This document shows, piece after piece, positions 32,648-44,381 of a DNA stretch of 64,000 nt. The position numbers and the translations under genes were made by a program. Location: NCBI GenBank assembly GCA_034401135.1, contig JAWZSP010000001.1, forward strand, positions 5,146,001 to 5,210,000, given 5' to 3'. The stretch comes from Volutella citrinella (Eukaryota > Ascomycota > Sordariomycetes > Hypocreales > Nectriaceae). Every line of letters begins with the position of its first letter. Position 1 is the first letter of the stretch. The notes beneath the pieces are model-generated. The model was given only the letters and a program-made list of their open reading frames with translations. It searched no databases and had not been told where the DNA came from.

Positions 32648-35343
32648 TCAAGTGAAAATGTCCTCAGTCAACTTATTGACCTGTACACCCCACTCGGTCA
32701 TTTCGGCATCCCTCAAGAACTCCAACGGGTACCAAACAATGTGGCCCTTGATCTGGTCCAGCTTCTGGCGCGCATCCTCTGGGGGCAAGAACTGGTCAAA
32801 GATGTGGCCAGACTTGATACCACGAGGCGGCAGGTACCGATCATAGTCCTCAAAGGTTTTGACTGCAAAAGCGCGCCTGTTAGTCTCGACACATGTGTGT
32901 GGGCAGGGAGTTATGGGGGTACTGGTGACTTACTGTGATCATCGGGGTCTGCGTGGAACAGGTGTCGGAACAATTTGGTGTTGTTGTCCGCCTGGTCTGT
33001 CCACATCTTCCAGAGGTCGTTGCTCAGCGCATCCTCAACAAAGTTCCAACTGGCATCCTTGTCATAGACGTTGTTCTCGGGGTTGATGTTGGGGGGCATC
33101 GCGTTGATGTCGTCCTTGGCGTCCAGAGCCTGAGGGCCTAGGAGACCCAAATGTTCGCGCCACAGGTAACGCCGAAGTGTCATGGCGTGGTATCCGGCTT
33201 CGTACGGCTTTCCGTCCATGGTAGTCGGGACCATGCGGGTGTCCTCCATGACGACGCTAAGCTCGCTGTCGTGCTCGCCAATCTGGCTGCGGTCGTTGAT
33301 GTTGCTCGAGCCGCAAATCACAACCCGATCGTCGGCGATGAGAAGCTTGGAGTGGATGTAGAGTTCCTCCTGGACCCAGTTCATGATTTCCATCTCTTCC
33401 TCCTCCTCGTACCAGTACTCGTCCAGGACAGATCCCGTGCCAGCCATGGCATGGTGAGCTACTGACGCAGATGAAGCAACGGGTTCCTTGGGCATGGCGG
33501 CCTCAAACTTTTCACGGGCCTCCCTGACCTTCTTGACGGACTCGTCATGGGCCTTTTGGGCCCTCTTCCCTTTGCCATGCATGTGTTCGTCATCTTCTGA
33601 ATCGCTCCCACCAAAGGTACCGTGGATGGCGGAAGCCATGATGTCTTCGGCTTCGGCACGCTGGACCTGCTGGTAGTTTACGCCCGTCTCCTTCTCTGCC
33701 TTTCGAATGGCGGGCGTCTTGTTCAAACGATCATAGGACCTCAGGTTGAAGAAGAAGATGTACTTTGTCGGATCGACGCCCTGAGCCTTGCACTGACCAT
33801 AGATGGAGTGCTCTCCTCGGCAGATGGACTTGTATTGGAATTCCATGATGGCGCGAGTGCCTGATGCTGCATCGTCACGAAGGTCGCCCGCGAACCCGGG
33901 AATGGCGGGTATCATGACGATGATTCTGAAGTTGCGGCCCTCCTTGTCAGCCCGCACGATTGCGTCGACCATTGCAGCGCCGATTAGATTCTTGACCGGC
34001 AGCTGCTGGTCTCCTGTGGCGGTAATGAAGAACTGGTTCTCAATGTACACGTAGTGCTGTGCTTTCCGGATAACCTCGCAATAGGCATTCTGGATTGAAT
34101 GGTCGTTCAGAATGCCGCTCGACCAATCCGAGCTGGACCGAACGACTTGAGCGCGGACTGTGCCCTGATTCTGCAGAGGCTTGGTGCTCAGAGGGGTGAG
34201 AGGGTGCTTTAGATATTCGCCAACTGGATGCTTGGGCCTCTGAACACCGATGAGATCCTCATCCTCGCCGTCTCGGCCCTCCATGATGATCCAGTCGAAT
34301 CTCTTGTCGCGCTTGTACTTGTCGCGCTTGATGAAGTTCCAGCGCAAGACGAGATGCTCCGCAATATCAAGAACTGCCTCTCCAATGATAGCCATGGAAA
34401 CATCATGCCACGGCATCCGGCCGTAGTCGGCCTTGGAGAGCTCGTTGTTTTGCCAATCATCGACGCGCTGGAAGTCGAGAACACGATTGTTGTTGTACTC
34501 CTGCCCAGTGAAGACCTCCTCTGTAGCGCCTTCGGGGTGGATATCAGCAAGGGCATGTTGATGCGTGTCCCAGCGACCGAAACACAAGTCAAGGCCACCA
34601 AAGAAAGCAATGGCATAGTCAATGACAATGAGCTTCTCGTGGTGCGCCCAGTAGAACGTCACGTCAGCAAGGTTGAAAGGGTGATGGTCAGGATGCCGCA
34701 TAATGTTGATGTTACCATGGCCTGGGGAGCCCTCGGGGCACAGGCCCTTGAGCGCATGCTTGGTGTGGACGGAGTTGCAAGTAAGCGCAGCCTCCACCTC
34801 TCGGTAAACCATGACATAGATCTTGACACCTTCTTCCGCCTTTCTCTTCAGCAGCTGGTCCAGCCGGTACTCCTGGGTATAGAACGGGGGCCGGCGCAGG
34901 AAGAGCTCGGGAGAGAGCCACCAGTCCGCAATGTAGATGGTCTCGGTGGCTCGTTCGAGGGCCATGGATACGGCCCAGAAGTAATCGCGGCCATCGACGT
35001 ACCACTTGGCCAGGTTGCCCTCTCGCTCGGGGAAGTAGGACTGGAAGCGGTGCGAGTCGCAGAGGTTTTTGCGCTTCTCGTCGGTAGCTTTCTCGTGCTC
35101 CTCGTCGTGTCGGTGGTTCGGGTTTACAATGTTGGTGATCTTACCGATCTTGTGCCTGGTGATTGGGTCAGACTAGAGCGGAGGAGGGGTGCGAGGGGGA
35201 CGGGAAGTGGGCGAGGTTGGTGGGAGGGCAACTGCAACTGACTTCTGGTTGATGACTGCAACCTTGGCGTCCTGCAGTGCATCATCAAGCTTGGTCTCGG
35301 CCAGCTTCTTCTTTACGCTGCCAATCATGCTACTGAAGCTCAT
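32648..35343 (-). CDS. Phospholipase D
   Basis: Exons 35343-35243, 35155-32934 and 32862-32648 give 845 aa. It hydrolyses phosphatidylcholine-type lipids to phosphatidic acid and choline. Two HKD motifs are seen: HHEKLIVID (His206, Lys208, Asp213) and IHSKLLIADD (about His635, Lys637, Asp642). The N-terminus MSFSSMIGSVKKKL and the junction NQK-HKIGKITNIVNPNH match the compact fungal PLD class that lacks PX and PH domains. A charged, probably disordered insertion (about 545-610) lies between the two halves. The last exon supplies a conserved end (GHIVWYPLEFLRDAE...NKLTEDIFT); reading through that intron would give a false stop at 32911. Probably cytosolic or membrane-peripheral. Confidence 0.93.
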
Positions 35344-36799
35344 GATTGCGATTGGGGGCTCTGCACTCGGGCAGAGGCAGCACTGAGGGATTCAGAGCAA
35401 GGACTGTGTCCGTCAAGCACAGCCAGGTCGTGTGAGGGGCGCAATCCTGGTCGTGGGGTTCGCGTGAGGTGTACAGGAAGACGCAATCACAAAGCCAAGA
35501 TACTAGAGAAGATGCAGACGGCAGGAGGGTGGGAGGAGGACGGTTCTTGAAGGCAACAAACATCCGCTTGCCGAGCAGCCGCCGGCAGAAGCAGGATCTT
35601 GGGTCGCCCAGCAAAGCGGGGGGGATCTCGTGGCTCACTGCAGAACTTGGCAAGCCTCCCCAAAAAGCACGGGAGGCCCACGGCACGGCACAGCACCACC
35701 AAAGCGCCCGGCGCGTGCCATAAGTTAGGACGCGATAATGGCCAGGTTTCTGCTGTCGCGCTTACACCTCCCAACTCTGACTGCACAAAGCTGACGTCCA
35801 ACCCGAACGCGCTGAGGCATTGTCCCGCAGCACACGTCACCTCGGCGAGGTCTCACCCAGGGCTCTTCCCAGCCTTGCCAGTTTCCCTTCCGATGGGAGA
35901 TGATCGTCGAAGCTGGGGTGGCATCCCGTTGGAAGGGCTGAAACGGCGCCGCGGGGTGTTCCCGCAAGTGATGACGTCACGGCCTATTCGTGGCGCGAAG
36001 TATCGCCAACGCACTGGGCGTTTATCCTTTGATCACGGCTCGATGATGTCTAGGACGTTTGTTCTGTGTGGTGCTAAAAGTTGGCCTGATCTCTGGAATC
36101 CGAGCATTCCCTTGCCCGGTTCTTGGGTTTGAGGCGGGATCAATTCTCAGAGCTGAGGTTCCAATAATTTACTGCAGCTTGCGAGAGCCCCCACCAGCAT
36201 CGCCTGCTCCCAGTTGCTGAGCACCACTAAAATAGTCCTTCTAGCGCTGCGATTATACGCAGCATTGGATACGGGACCTGGTCACGGCCCTGGCGTGCTC
36301 CATACGTGCATGCGATGCAATCCCCCCTCGCCAAGATACAGCCTCAGTACAGCTCAACAACTCAGCTCATGCCCGCAAGCAGATGAGTAGAGCTTCACTC
36401 GAAATCTACCAGGCGGTGAGCCAACAGAAGCTGCCCCTCGTCTGCCCCTCGCCTGCCCCTCGAACCATCCATGTCAGGGTGGCCCCAATTATCACGCCGC
36501 TTTTGGGCCCCCCCTGGAAGGCGCCAATAGTCCAGAACCGTGGTCGGACTTGCGAACTTCCGGTACCGACGGCCACAGTGCGCTATCCTCCCAATTGCCT
36601 TGTCATGACCCCGCGTTCACCACCAGGCCGGCCCCAAACTTATCAATCCACACTGTACGTTGCCCCTCACTCGTGGGCCTGATGGAGCTGCTACTACCCC
36701 CGAAAGGGACAGCTTGACCGCCATCACTCTGTCCTTATAACATCTCCATCTCCTATCCTCCTCCCTCTCTCCATTGCGAGCTTCAACCCATTCGACATC
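35344..36799. other. Divergent intergenic region, no gene seen
   Basis: About 1.45 kb between the divergent starts of phospholipase D and the glycolipid transfer protein gene; both promoters. A pyrimidine-rich leader (about 36735-36775) precedes the transfer-protein ATG. Confidence 0.5.
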
Positions 36800-37640
36800 A
36801 TGGCCTCTGCACTTGTCATCCCCCCCGGCGGCACTATTGTGCAGGCCTTCAAGAAGTCCTTCACCGACGTCCCTGTCGACGCCGAGGGCAAGATCTCCAC
36901 GCCCGAGTTCCTCGATGCCTCCGACTCTCTGGCTCTGTTCTTCGGTGAGCTGATGCGTCTTCGTATCTCCACCACATGGTGTCGTTCTGACAAGTGCTGC
37001 TAGATGTGATGAACGTCGCTGGCCTGGGCATGGTCAAGACTGACATCCAGAACAACGTCAAGGTTAGCAACCCCCTGAAGCCAAAGCTCCCTGCCTCGTG
37101 CTTCACGGGCTGTCTTGGACTCCATCATGGGATTGCTCTGACACAAGTCGCACATAATATAGAAGCTTCGCACCCGGTATGAGGCTGCTCCCGCCGAGTC
37201 TGCTACTGTCCAGGACCTCGTCTTGAATGAGCTCAAGACTGGCAAGCACGACGCCTCCGAGGGTGGTCTGTGGCTAGTCCGGTAAGCACTATATCATCTC
37301 CCAGGCTTTCTCCGCCTCTGACAAGACATGAAACGACAGTGGCCTCGACTTCACCGGTACCGGCCTGAAGCGAAGCGTCGAGAACCCCAGTGAAGAGCTG
37401 TCTGCATCCTTCACCAAGGGGTACGAGGGCACCCTGAGGCCTCACCACGGCTTCGTGACCCGACCCATCTTCGCCGCTGCCATGAAGCTGTGCCCCTACC
37501 GCGTCGATTTCTTCAAGAAGCTCGGAGAGGACCAGGGCCAGGTTGATGAGGAGCTCAAGGCTTACCTCGCTGCCCTCACCAAGATTGTCGACATCCTCAA
37601 GCCCTTCTTCGAGGATAAGAGCAAGAACAAGTGGAAATAA
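36800..37640 (+). CDS. Glycolipid transfer protein (HET-C-like)
   Basis: Exons 36800-36944, 37004-37062, 37163-37281 and 37340-37640 give 207 aa, the usual size of the GLTP fold. It moves glycosphingolipids between membranes in the cytosol. Headgroup-binding residues line up with human GLTP: Asp62, Asn66 and Lys69 (KTDIQNNVKK), Trp105 (GGLWLVR) and a His at 143/144 (RPHHGF). The family includes Podospora HET-C, whose alleles control heterokaryon incompatibility through NACHT-WD partners. Whether this copy is polymorphic cannot be seen. The 59-bp second exon carries the lipid-headgroup loop. Confidence 0.92.
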
Positions 37641-40413
37641 GCGCACACGGCATTTTGCCAGTCGCAGCGATGATGAATTTGCAGCTTCACGAATGCGGTG
37701 TGGTCACACATGCTCGTTAGAATCTATCTATTCTGGGATGCGAGGGGGGCTTTACGACACAGCATATTGGCGGACAGGTCAAAAAGGAACATGACATGTA
37801 ATGAACCAATCAATATATTCATGCATTATGCTCCTTGCTCTCCTGTGAAGACTGTGCTATCCTTCAGAACCTTCCAGAGGCTGAGTTACAACATCACGAA
37901 GAGCGAATGATGGCATTCCCGGCCGGGAACAGTGGCCGTCACAACGATGGAGGCAACAGATAATTATAAAGTTGTTAATCTAGCCTCGCCTGGAGCTTCT
38001 ATTAGTGTTCCATGGAAGCAACAATATTGGCAGCAACACCAATGGAGACGGATAGATTTGATGGATGTGCAGCCAGAATGTTGTCAGACAAGACCAACTC
38101 ACACAACCCAATTCGACTGTCGTATTAGAGTCGAAACTTGGCAGTATTTGGAGGGACGATTGCTCTTTGCCACTATAATTGGCGAAGTTTCACGACTGCC
38201 GATGATTGCGTTGTCCTTGGTTCAAGCTGACATAGCAGACAAATGAGTGCTGGTAATGGTAGCCTGTTCACTGAGGGTCTACCCTGAACCATCCAATATC
38301 TTTACGAGCTTCCATACTGAGACTGACGTTTGGAGACAGCTTCAACCTGACCCAAGGGTATATGAAAGAAGAACAAAACAGAGAGGGAGAAAACGATGCA
38401 AGTGGCCAGGGCGGTGGGAATGATTGGAGACGGACTGATGCCGTATTAGTGGACAGCAGCATGGGATCGAGAAGGATTCAGATGACAAGAAGCGATGCAC
38501 TTCGAGTTGCCTGCGCTTATCCAGCTAGTTTCTTCGTCCAGCAACATCGGACATACATAAAAAGCCTAGAAGAAACCTAGCTCTCACTATCCGACCCAGT
38601 CGGCACATCTCCAACATCATCAGTCAGCCACATAGCACAACAGTCACAATATATAGCGCCCTATTCTCGCCATGGATGGAACAGGAGCAAATGAATAATC
38701 GATTGGAAGATTGAGCTAAATGCATCTGCGCGCACTTACCTTTGCATATGATAAACCCTGCCTGACGCTGGCCTTACACATAACCACCATAGCATGCACG
38801 AGTATTGCTCAGCTCAGCGAAGCTTTGTCATCGGTGACTCGCCCAGCAACCCATCCAGTCATCCATCAACGGCGTTAAGGGGGAAAAAAAAGGGTCCCTC
38901 CACGGGCTTTGCATGTGAAGCAACCCCCTCCACTTCGAGCGGAACCACCACACCCACCGCGGGTGCGGTTTAGTCGAAAAGCTTCCATTCCCACCGGGCT
39001 ACTAGGGTGCCCGTCGGCAGACTTTCTGCCCACCTGGCCACGGTCTGCTTAGGGCTGAAGGGGGGTGTACCTGAAGGGGTCCCGGACGTGGCGGCATCCG
39101 GGGACTTCTTGCTCATAACGGGCGGGCGCTGACAAACGCCGTTGTGTGGTCCACCCCCGTTATTCCGCTGTTCGGGCGGGCAACGAGGTCGGTGAACTGT
39201 TGACTCGCCCGGCGCGTCCCGACGACACCTCCAGACAACCTACCTTTCAAAGGCCCTCTTTCTCCCAGATGCACTGTAACACCACGGGACGGTGGGGAGG
39301 AGCAGGAGGAGGGGGCGTGATCTAGTGTCGCTCATTCGGGGAGTGGACAAACCCCGAGGAAGGGTTTTTCGGGTTGCACGGCGTGAATGCTGCTTGCTCC
39401 TGGGGTGTCTGATCTGATCTGCTCTGCCCTATCTATCACTGTGCGGCCGCATCCCGAGGCCGTCCGTAATCTCCAGGTCCTCTCTCTTCCCAGAGTTCCG
39501 GAAGTTCGGCGCTGCCGTCTTGCCCTTTTGTTCAATAGCCTTCTTGTCCCGCTGCAGCTTCTTTTGGTCTCCACCCACCATCTTTCCCCCGCCCGCCCGC
39601 CCTCCGAAGCTTCCGGAGCGATTTAGTTCCCATCCCAGCTAATTGATGGGAGGGAGGCCCATCTTTTCTTTATTAATCAGTGATGGGATTTTGGTCTGGA
39701 GAGGTATGGGGTCCTGCAAGCGACACAAACCGAGCCATCCGTAAAAGTCCTCTCGCCTTTTTCGTCTTTTTGCCGACCCCACCCCTGGGGGTGCGCATGT
39801 GCCCTAAATGTCTCCCGGCCCCGGGGTGGGTCTCGGGCCCCGAGGACGGCGCCGGAGCCAGGCATGGGCTGGGCAGGCCTGTCCACGTGGGGCACGAGGC
39901 AGGCCAGCAACGGCGGGCGAGCTGCAAGCCAGCAGAAGATTCGGCTCCGGGAAGGGCGGGATTCTGCAAGAGGTTGGTCACTCGCCGTCCCAAGTGGCGC
40001 CTCGTAGTTCTTTGGTGTGGTCCGCTTGTGGCTTCAGGCCGCCGGCATGGTCACCTGGCCCCGTTGCCCTTCTAATGAGGCGCGCGGGCGGACCGGGGGG
40101 GACGGTGCAGGGTTGGCGCCATGTGCTGTTTGTTCTGTAGTGGTGTGTATTGGATCTTTATTAGACTTGTGGACTATACCCGCCTCTCAGCGCCAAGGAA
40201 AGCCAAGCCAAGATCGAAGACTAAATTCCCCAGAACGCCGCCGCCGCCCGCACTCCTCCCCCTCACTCAGGTTCCTATTTATACCAAACTCCTCGCTAGG
40301 GCTTATGTCATAACATGATGAGATCTCCCCGTCATACTGCTTCTAAAGGTAAAGATGGCGACTAGTAGTGCACGATCCAATCACTTCGACGGTAGGGCAG
40401 AGCAAGCCATGTC
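37641..40413. other. Long convergent intergenic region, no gene seen
   Basis: 2.8 kb between two convergent genes. The first 1.2 kb is AT-richer. From 38.9 kb it turns GC-rich and promoter-like, with pyrimidine tracts (39.48-39.60 kb) and AGGGG elements (for example 39060-39080). No open frame has a recognisable product. Confidence 0.5.
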
Positions 40414-41559
40414 CTAGTACTTGCCTGACCACGTCCTGAATGAAAGGTACTTTGGCCGCTTCAGCGTGGGACGCTTCGTCCGCATTGATCTAAGCGATTC
40501 TGTATCCGTCTCGCATGCACGCCCTAGCCACCCGCTCATGGCCTGGACAGCCTCCTGGTACTCAACGGCCACGCTGGGTTTCGGCGTCAGTGGGGGCGGG
40601 TTGTCCCAACCGTGCCTCTCACCCTCGACGAGACGCAGCGAGAACGTCTTGCCCGCTTTAGATAGACGCTTAGCAAACGTCCTACCCTCGGCGAGTAGCA
40701 TGTCATATTCGCAGAGGAGCAGGTGAATGGGGGGCAACTGCTCGAGCATCTCGTCTGGCATGAGACCCGGGGACAGCCTCGGGTCGGTCCGTTCTGTGCG
40801 GGGGATGGGTGGGTAGATGTAGGATGCATCAATGAGGTCCGTCAGACCCTTGGGCAGGGTCAGCTCGGGCCGCGGGGATGTCAGCCGCTTCTCGGGGCGC
40901 GAAATGGTCCAGTCGAGGACCGGATAGAAGATGGCGAGGCCCGCAATGCTTGGCGGCGACATCTGGAAGGTGTAGTCCCAGCGCTTGGGGTCCTTGAGGA
41001 CGAGCCAGGCGGCCAGGGCGCTGGTGGCTCCCGCGGAGAAGCCGGAGAGCATGATGCTGTCGGGGTCGATGCCAAATTCCGCGGCCCGGTGCCTGATCTG
41101 CAGCACCGCATCGACACAATCCTCGACGGGGGTGGGATACGGATACGTCGGTGCCAGGCGGTAGTTGACGCCAAAGACAACGGCATCCAGGTTGGACATG
41201 ACAGCCGCCGCCCAGCGCGAGTCGTCGGTCCCTTGGCCGAGGATCCAGCCACCGCCGTGAAAGTTGATGACGGCGGGCCGGGCGCCTACGGAGATCCGAG
41301 GCGGGGTCCACACATCGGCGCGGATCTTGGCGCGGCCAGGCGAGGCCGAGAGAGTCGAGTCCAGCCATATCTCGCGGGACGGCGAAGGCGCGGGGGGCAC
41401 CGTCCGGTTCGCGATGCTGAAGCCCAGGCTCGCAGCCGAGCGGATGGCCTGGGCCCTTGCCGCGAGGTACCAGCGCGAGCTAGACTCTAGCGGGTTGATG
41501 TATCCCTCGGGCTCCGGGGTGGTCGGGTTGGTGGAAGAGGGGGTGAACTCTGCCTCCAT
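40414..41559 (-). CDS. erdH: Alpha/beta hydrolase, probable ergosteryl-aspartate hydrolase ErdH
   Basis: Single exon, 381 aa, ATG at 41559. Hormone-sensitive-lipase-type alpha/beta hydrolase: oxyanion motif HGGGW (101-105), nucleophile elbow GFSAG with Ser175, Asp286 (CEYD) and His316 (GERHGWD) as the catalytic triad. It has no signal peptide. Divergent from it is the AspRS-DUF2156 gene ErdS. In fungi such as Aspergillus fumigatus the ErdS product, ergosteryl-3beta-O-L-aspartate, is cleaved by a dedicated hydrolase, ErdH, encoded near erdS. Fold plus neighbour make ErdH the best call. From sequence alone it could be another carboxylesterase. Confidence 0.72.
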   Translation of the reverse strand: MEAEFTPSSTNPTTPEPEGYINPLESSSRWYLAARAQAIRSAASLGFSIANRTVPPAPSPSREIWLDSTLSASPGRAKIRADVWTPPRISVGARPAVINFHGGGWILGQGTDDSRWAAAVMSNLDAVVFGVNYRLAPTYPYPTPVEDCVDAVLQIRHRAAEFGIDPDSIMLSGFSAGATSALAAWLVLKDPKRWDYTFQMSPPSIAGLAIFYPVLDWTISRPEKRLTSPRPELTLPKGLTDLIDASYIYPPIPRTERTDPRLSPGLMPDEMLEQLPPIHLLLCEYDMLLAEGRTFAKRLSKAGKTFSLRLVEGERHGWDNPPPLTPKPSVAVEYQEAVQAMSGWLGRACETDTESLRSMRTKRPTLKRPKYLSFRTWSGKY

Positions 41560-44133
41560 CTCAGTGGGACGGGGCGGGGAGCAGGAGGGTGTGTCCCGGA
41601 CTTAAAGAAGCGCGGTGCTGTATGCCAGAGTGCAAAGGCATGGGACGTGGAGGGGCTTGAGGGGACGCGGCGAGGCAGCGATGCACCGTCCGCACGAGCG
41701 CGTGATGGTATGAGTGGATGGGGCGGGTCGGGGGGAGCAGGAAGCGTTAATGCGTGGGAACGTCCAACACGTGGTGGCGCCTCTACGGTGTGGAGGGGAA
41801 GGGTCGGGGGATGTAGACAAGGCCAGCAGCTCGATAGCAGCAGCTTGGCTACGGTATATTGTGAGAAGGGAGGAAAGGGGGGGGATGAGAGCAGAGCGGG
41901 GGGCATTAGTATCGCTGAACCGGTGAGAGTTGAGGGGATTCAGTGCCCCGAATTGGAAGGCGGTTAGCCAGGGGCAAGGCCAGGCTTGCGCAAGCACGTC
42001 AAAGCAAGACGGCGGGAATTCTTGATTGTGTGGTGTGCAATGCTGCAAGCGCGCAACGAGGCGCTCTAGGACGCGACGGTTTGGACGACTGGCCTGCTTC
42101 CGTCGGGTGGTCTGGGGTCTGGGCCGTTGAATCCAGGCTGACCGAGCGATTGCTGAGACGCTATCGCGCTTGACTGAGCGATGACGTATCCTGACAGACC
42201 TGACCAGTGGGCTGGGCCCGGGCCAAAAGCGGGTCAATGGCCGGGGTCACGGCGCGGTGCCGCATGCTGAAAGAGGCCGGGTGGAAAATGCATGCATTGA
42301 GATAAAATTAGATGGGCAGGAGTCGGGAGCGAGGAGAAAGAAAGAAACGTCTTGCCAAAAAGAAAATTTGGTTTAGGCATAAACCGCTGCCGCCAGAGTC
42401 GGCGTTGTGTGAGAATCCAAATTGTCAATGATAATGATTTTAGTGGGGTCCGGTTGCGGGGCTTCCGATTACACCGATTGGGCTTGATGGTTGACGTCAT
42501 TTCTTGGTGAGGTCTGTAGAGAGAGAGAGGAAAGAGGCCCGCGGGCGCTTGCCACTTGCTGCCGGGTCTCAGTTCTTGATTCCATGCCCTATTTTTCGAT
42601 GGCATGAGCCAGGTTGGCTCCACCCGTCTCCCAGAGATCTCAACCACGGCGTTCCGCAGCAGGGAGGCGGATGGGATTCGTCGGTGGCTGCTCATCGAGG
42701 GAGAGGGCGCATTCATGTGCAACCGGTTGCACAAGACTCAAGGATCGATCTCAGTGCAGTGGCGTCGCTGAGGGCGCCGCCCAGGAACAGCGCATCAGGA
42801 CCAAACTGGTGCATGCAGACTGGTGTCATATGTCCGGAGCATCTCCTCCAAGTCGATTCCCCCATCCCGGTCTTGATCGTCTCTGAGCCGGTTGCCCCCG
42901 GATTCCCGCTGGCGGCTTGTATTCGAACGTGCACCCTGTATTGGGCGGCAAGTACCAGTACAGAGCAAAATCCTCAACAGAATATAAGCGAGCGCGGTGG
43001 ACATCAGTAGCATCTTTTTTTAACGCCTCTTGGTCTCGTGCAACCGCGACCAGCCGGAACGAGGTACGATGATGGAGGGTGGAGGCTAGGGTTCTGGGAG
43101 GGGCACCATCCGCCACAGGTGGCTGGCACCCAGGTTTGCCAGGCTAGCACGGCAATGGTGATGAATAACCTTGATTCCATGCTGGTATTCCATACTGGCA
43201 TTCAATACTGTAGCCAGCAGCAGGCGGATGTCGTTGACGCTCGCTTGCCTCATGTCTGGCTGGCGATCGACTGCTTGGCGCCGAACATGACAGGCTTGGC
43301 CAGCTGGCTCCCAGGGCTTAGACGGCGATGAAACAGACGGGTTGACCAATCTGCTGGGCGGGTTCCGTGGCATCCGTCGTCAAGGCAGGGGTGTTATGAC
43401 GCATCGATGCCGGCGGGCGACTTTCCGGCGACTTTTGTCACTTTGCGCGCGCTCTCCGGGCGGGAGCATGAGGGCATCAAGTTGCATCCCGTCGCTAGTC
43501 CGAGAGCTGCGCTGTAGGTAGGTAGGGTGCTGAAGGTGGTGTACTGTAGCGCTGAATTGTATCGGTCCTCGGCCCACCCCGGCGTCGGCGCAGATGGATG
43601 GCCCGGAGCGACCGTCCCCAAAAAAATTGTCAGCAGAGGGACCACCCGACCCATTCTTTGTAAAGCCAACTCGGCACGCATCACCCGCTAGGCTCGCAGG
43701 TTCTGGGCCCCAAATGCCGAGTCAGAGCGGACAAGTCTGAGGCCGACGGCCCAGCACGCTGCTTGGAAAGGGAAAGCCACTTGCCAGGGTTCGAGGTTCG
43801 CGCAGCTTCTGTGGTACCTTATGCATTTGGATGGCTCCGTCAGCGGTACCTGCCTTGCCAACCTACTTCCCAGCTTCCTTGTGGTCCCGCCCCCGGGGTG
43901 TGTGTGTGGGCTCTTGTGTTCCGCCGTTGTCCCAGAGTCATGCCCACAAGCTGCAAAGATATAAAGAACAGCCCCAGGCCAAACTGTCGCCTCCCACCCA
44001 GACCATGCCCACGCCTGTATGATTTGATGTAATTTGCATCTCCCTCTCGACCCGACGGTACCTCGACATCACCCGACCACCTGATCGAGTCCGTCCTGCT
44101 CAGGCTAGGTGCTCCTGTGCCTCGGACGCCTCC

Positions 44134-44156
44134 CCATCCATCCATCCATCCATCCA
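44134..44156. repeat. CATC microsatellite upstream of erdS
   Basis: Five consecutive ccat/catc units, about 230 bp before the erdS ATG. Confidence 0.8.
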
Positions 44157-44174
44157 GCCATCACATTGCACTAC

Positions 44175-44192
44175 ATACTACGGCCGTAGTAT
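44175..44192. promoter_or_regulatory. 18-bp perfect palindrome upstream of erdS
   Basis: The sequence atactacggccgtagtat is its own reverse complement and is flanked by a further short inverted pair (gcact at 44169-44173, agtgc at 44196-44200). The CGG/CCG core resembles half-sites bound by Zn2Cys6 factors. It is 190 bp before the erdS ATG. A binding role is inferred. Confidence 0.5.
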
Positions 44193-44381
44193 AGCAGTGC
44201 ACCCTCACGACTGTCTGGCATCGCTATTTACGGGCTGGTCGTGACGACATTGCGACATCCCTCAGAACCCTTCACTTACACGACGGGATATACAACGACA
44301 TCGACTGCGTCAGACGAGCCGCACATCCCCCCTAGCAAGCTGCAGGCTGTGCCAAGAAACCCCACCCACATCCCGGACACA

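Larger units (their letters stand above)
41560..44381. other. Divergent promoter region between erdH and erdS
   Basis: 2.8 kb with no gene seen, shared by the two divergent genes. It contains the CATC microsatellite and the perfect palindrome listed separately, both within 250 bp of the erdS ATG. The frame of erdS stays open upstream to a GTG at 44241 but has no earlier ATG. Confidence 0.55.

Noticed and set aside
34228..35241. 337-codon open frame antisense to phospholipase D
   Set aside because: Shadow of the conserved PLD coding sequence; no family resemblance.
44241..44381. Upstream extension of erdS to a GTG start
   Set aside because: Nuclear fungal genes start at ATG; the first in-frame ATG is 44382, and the extra residues are not conserved-looking.
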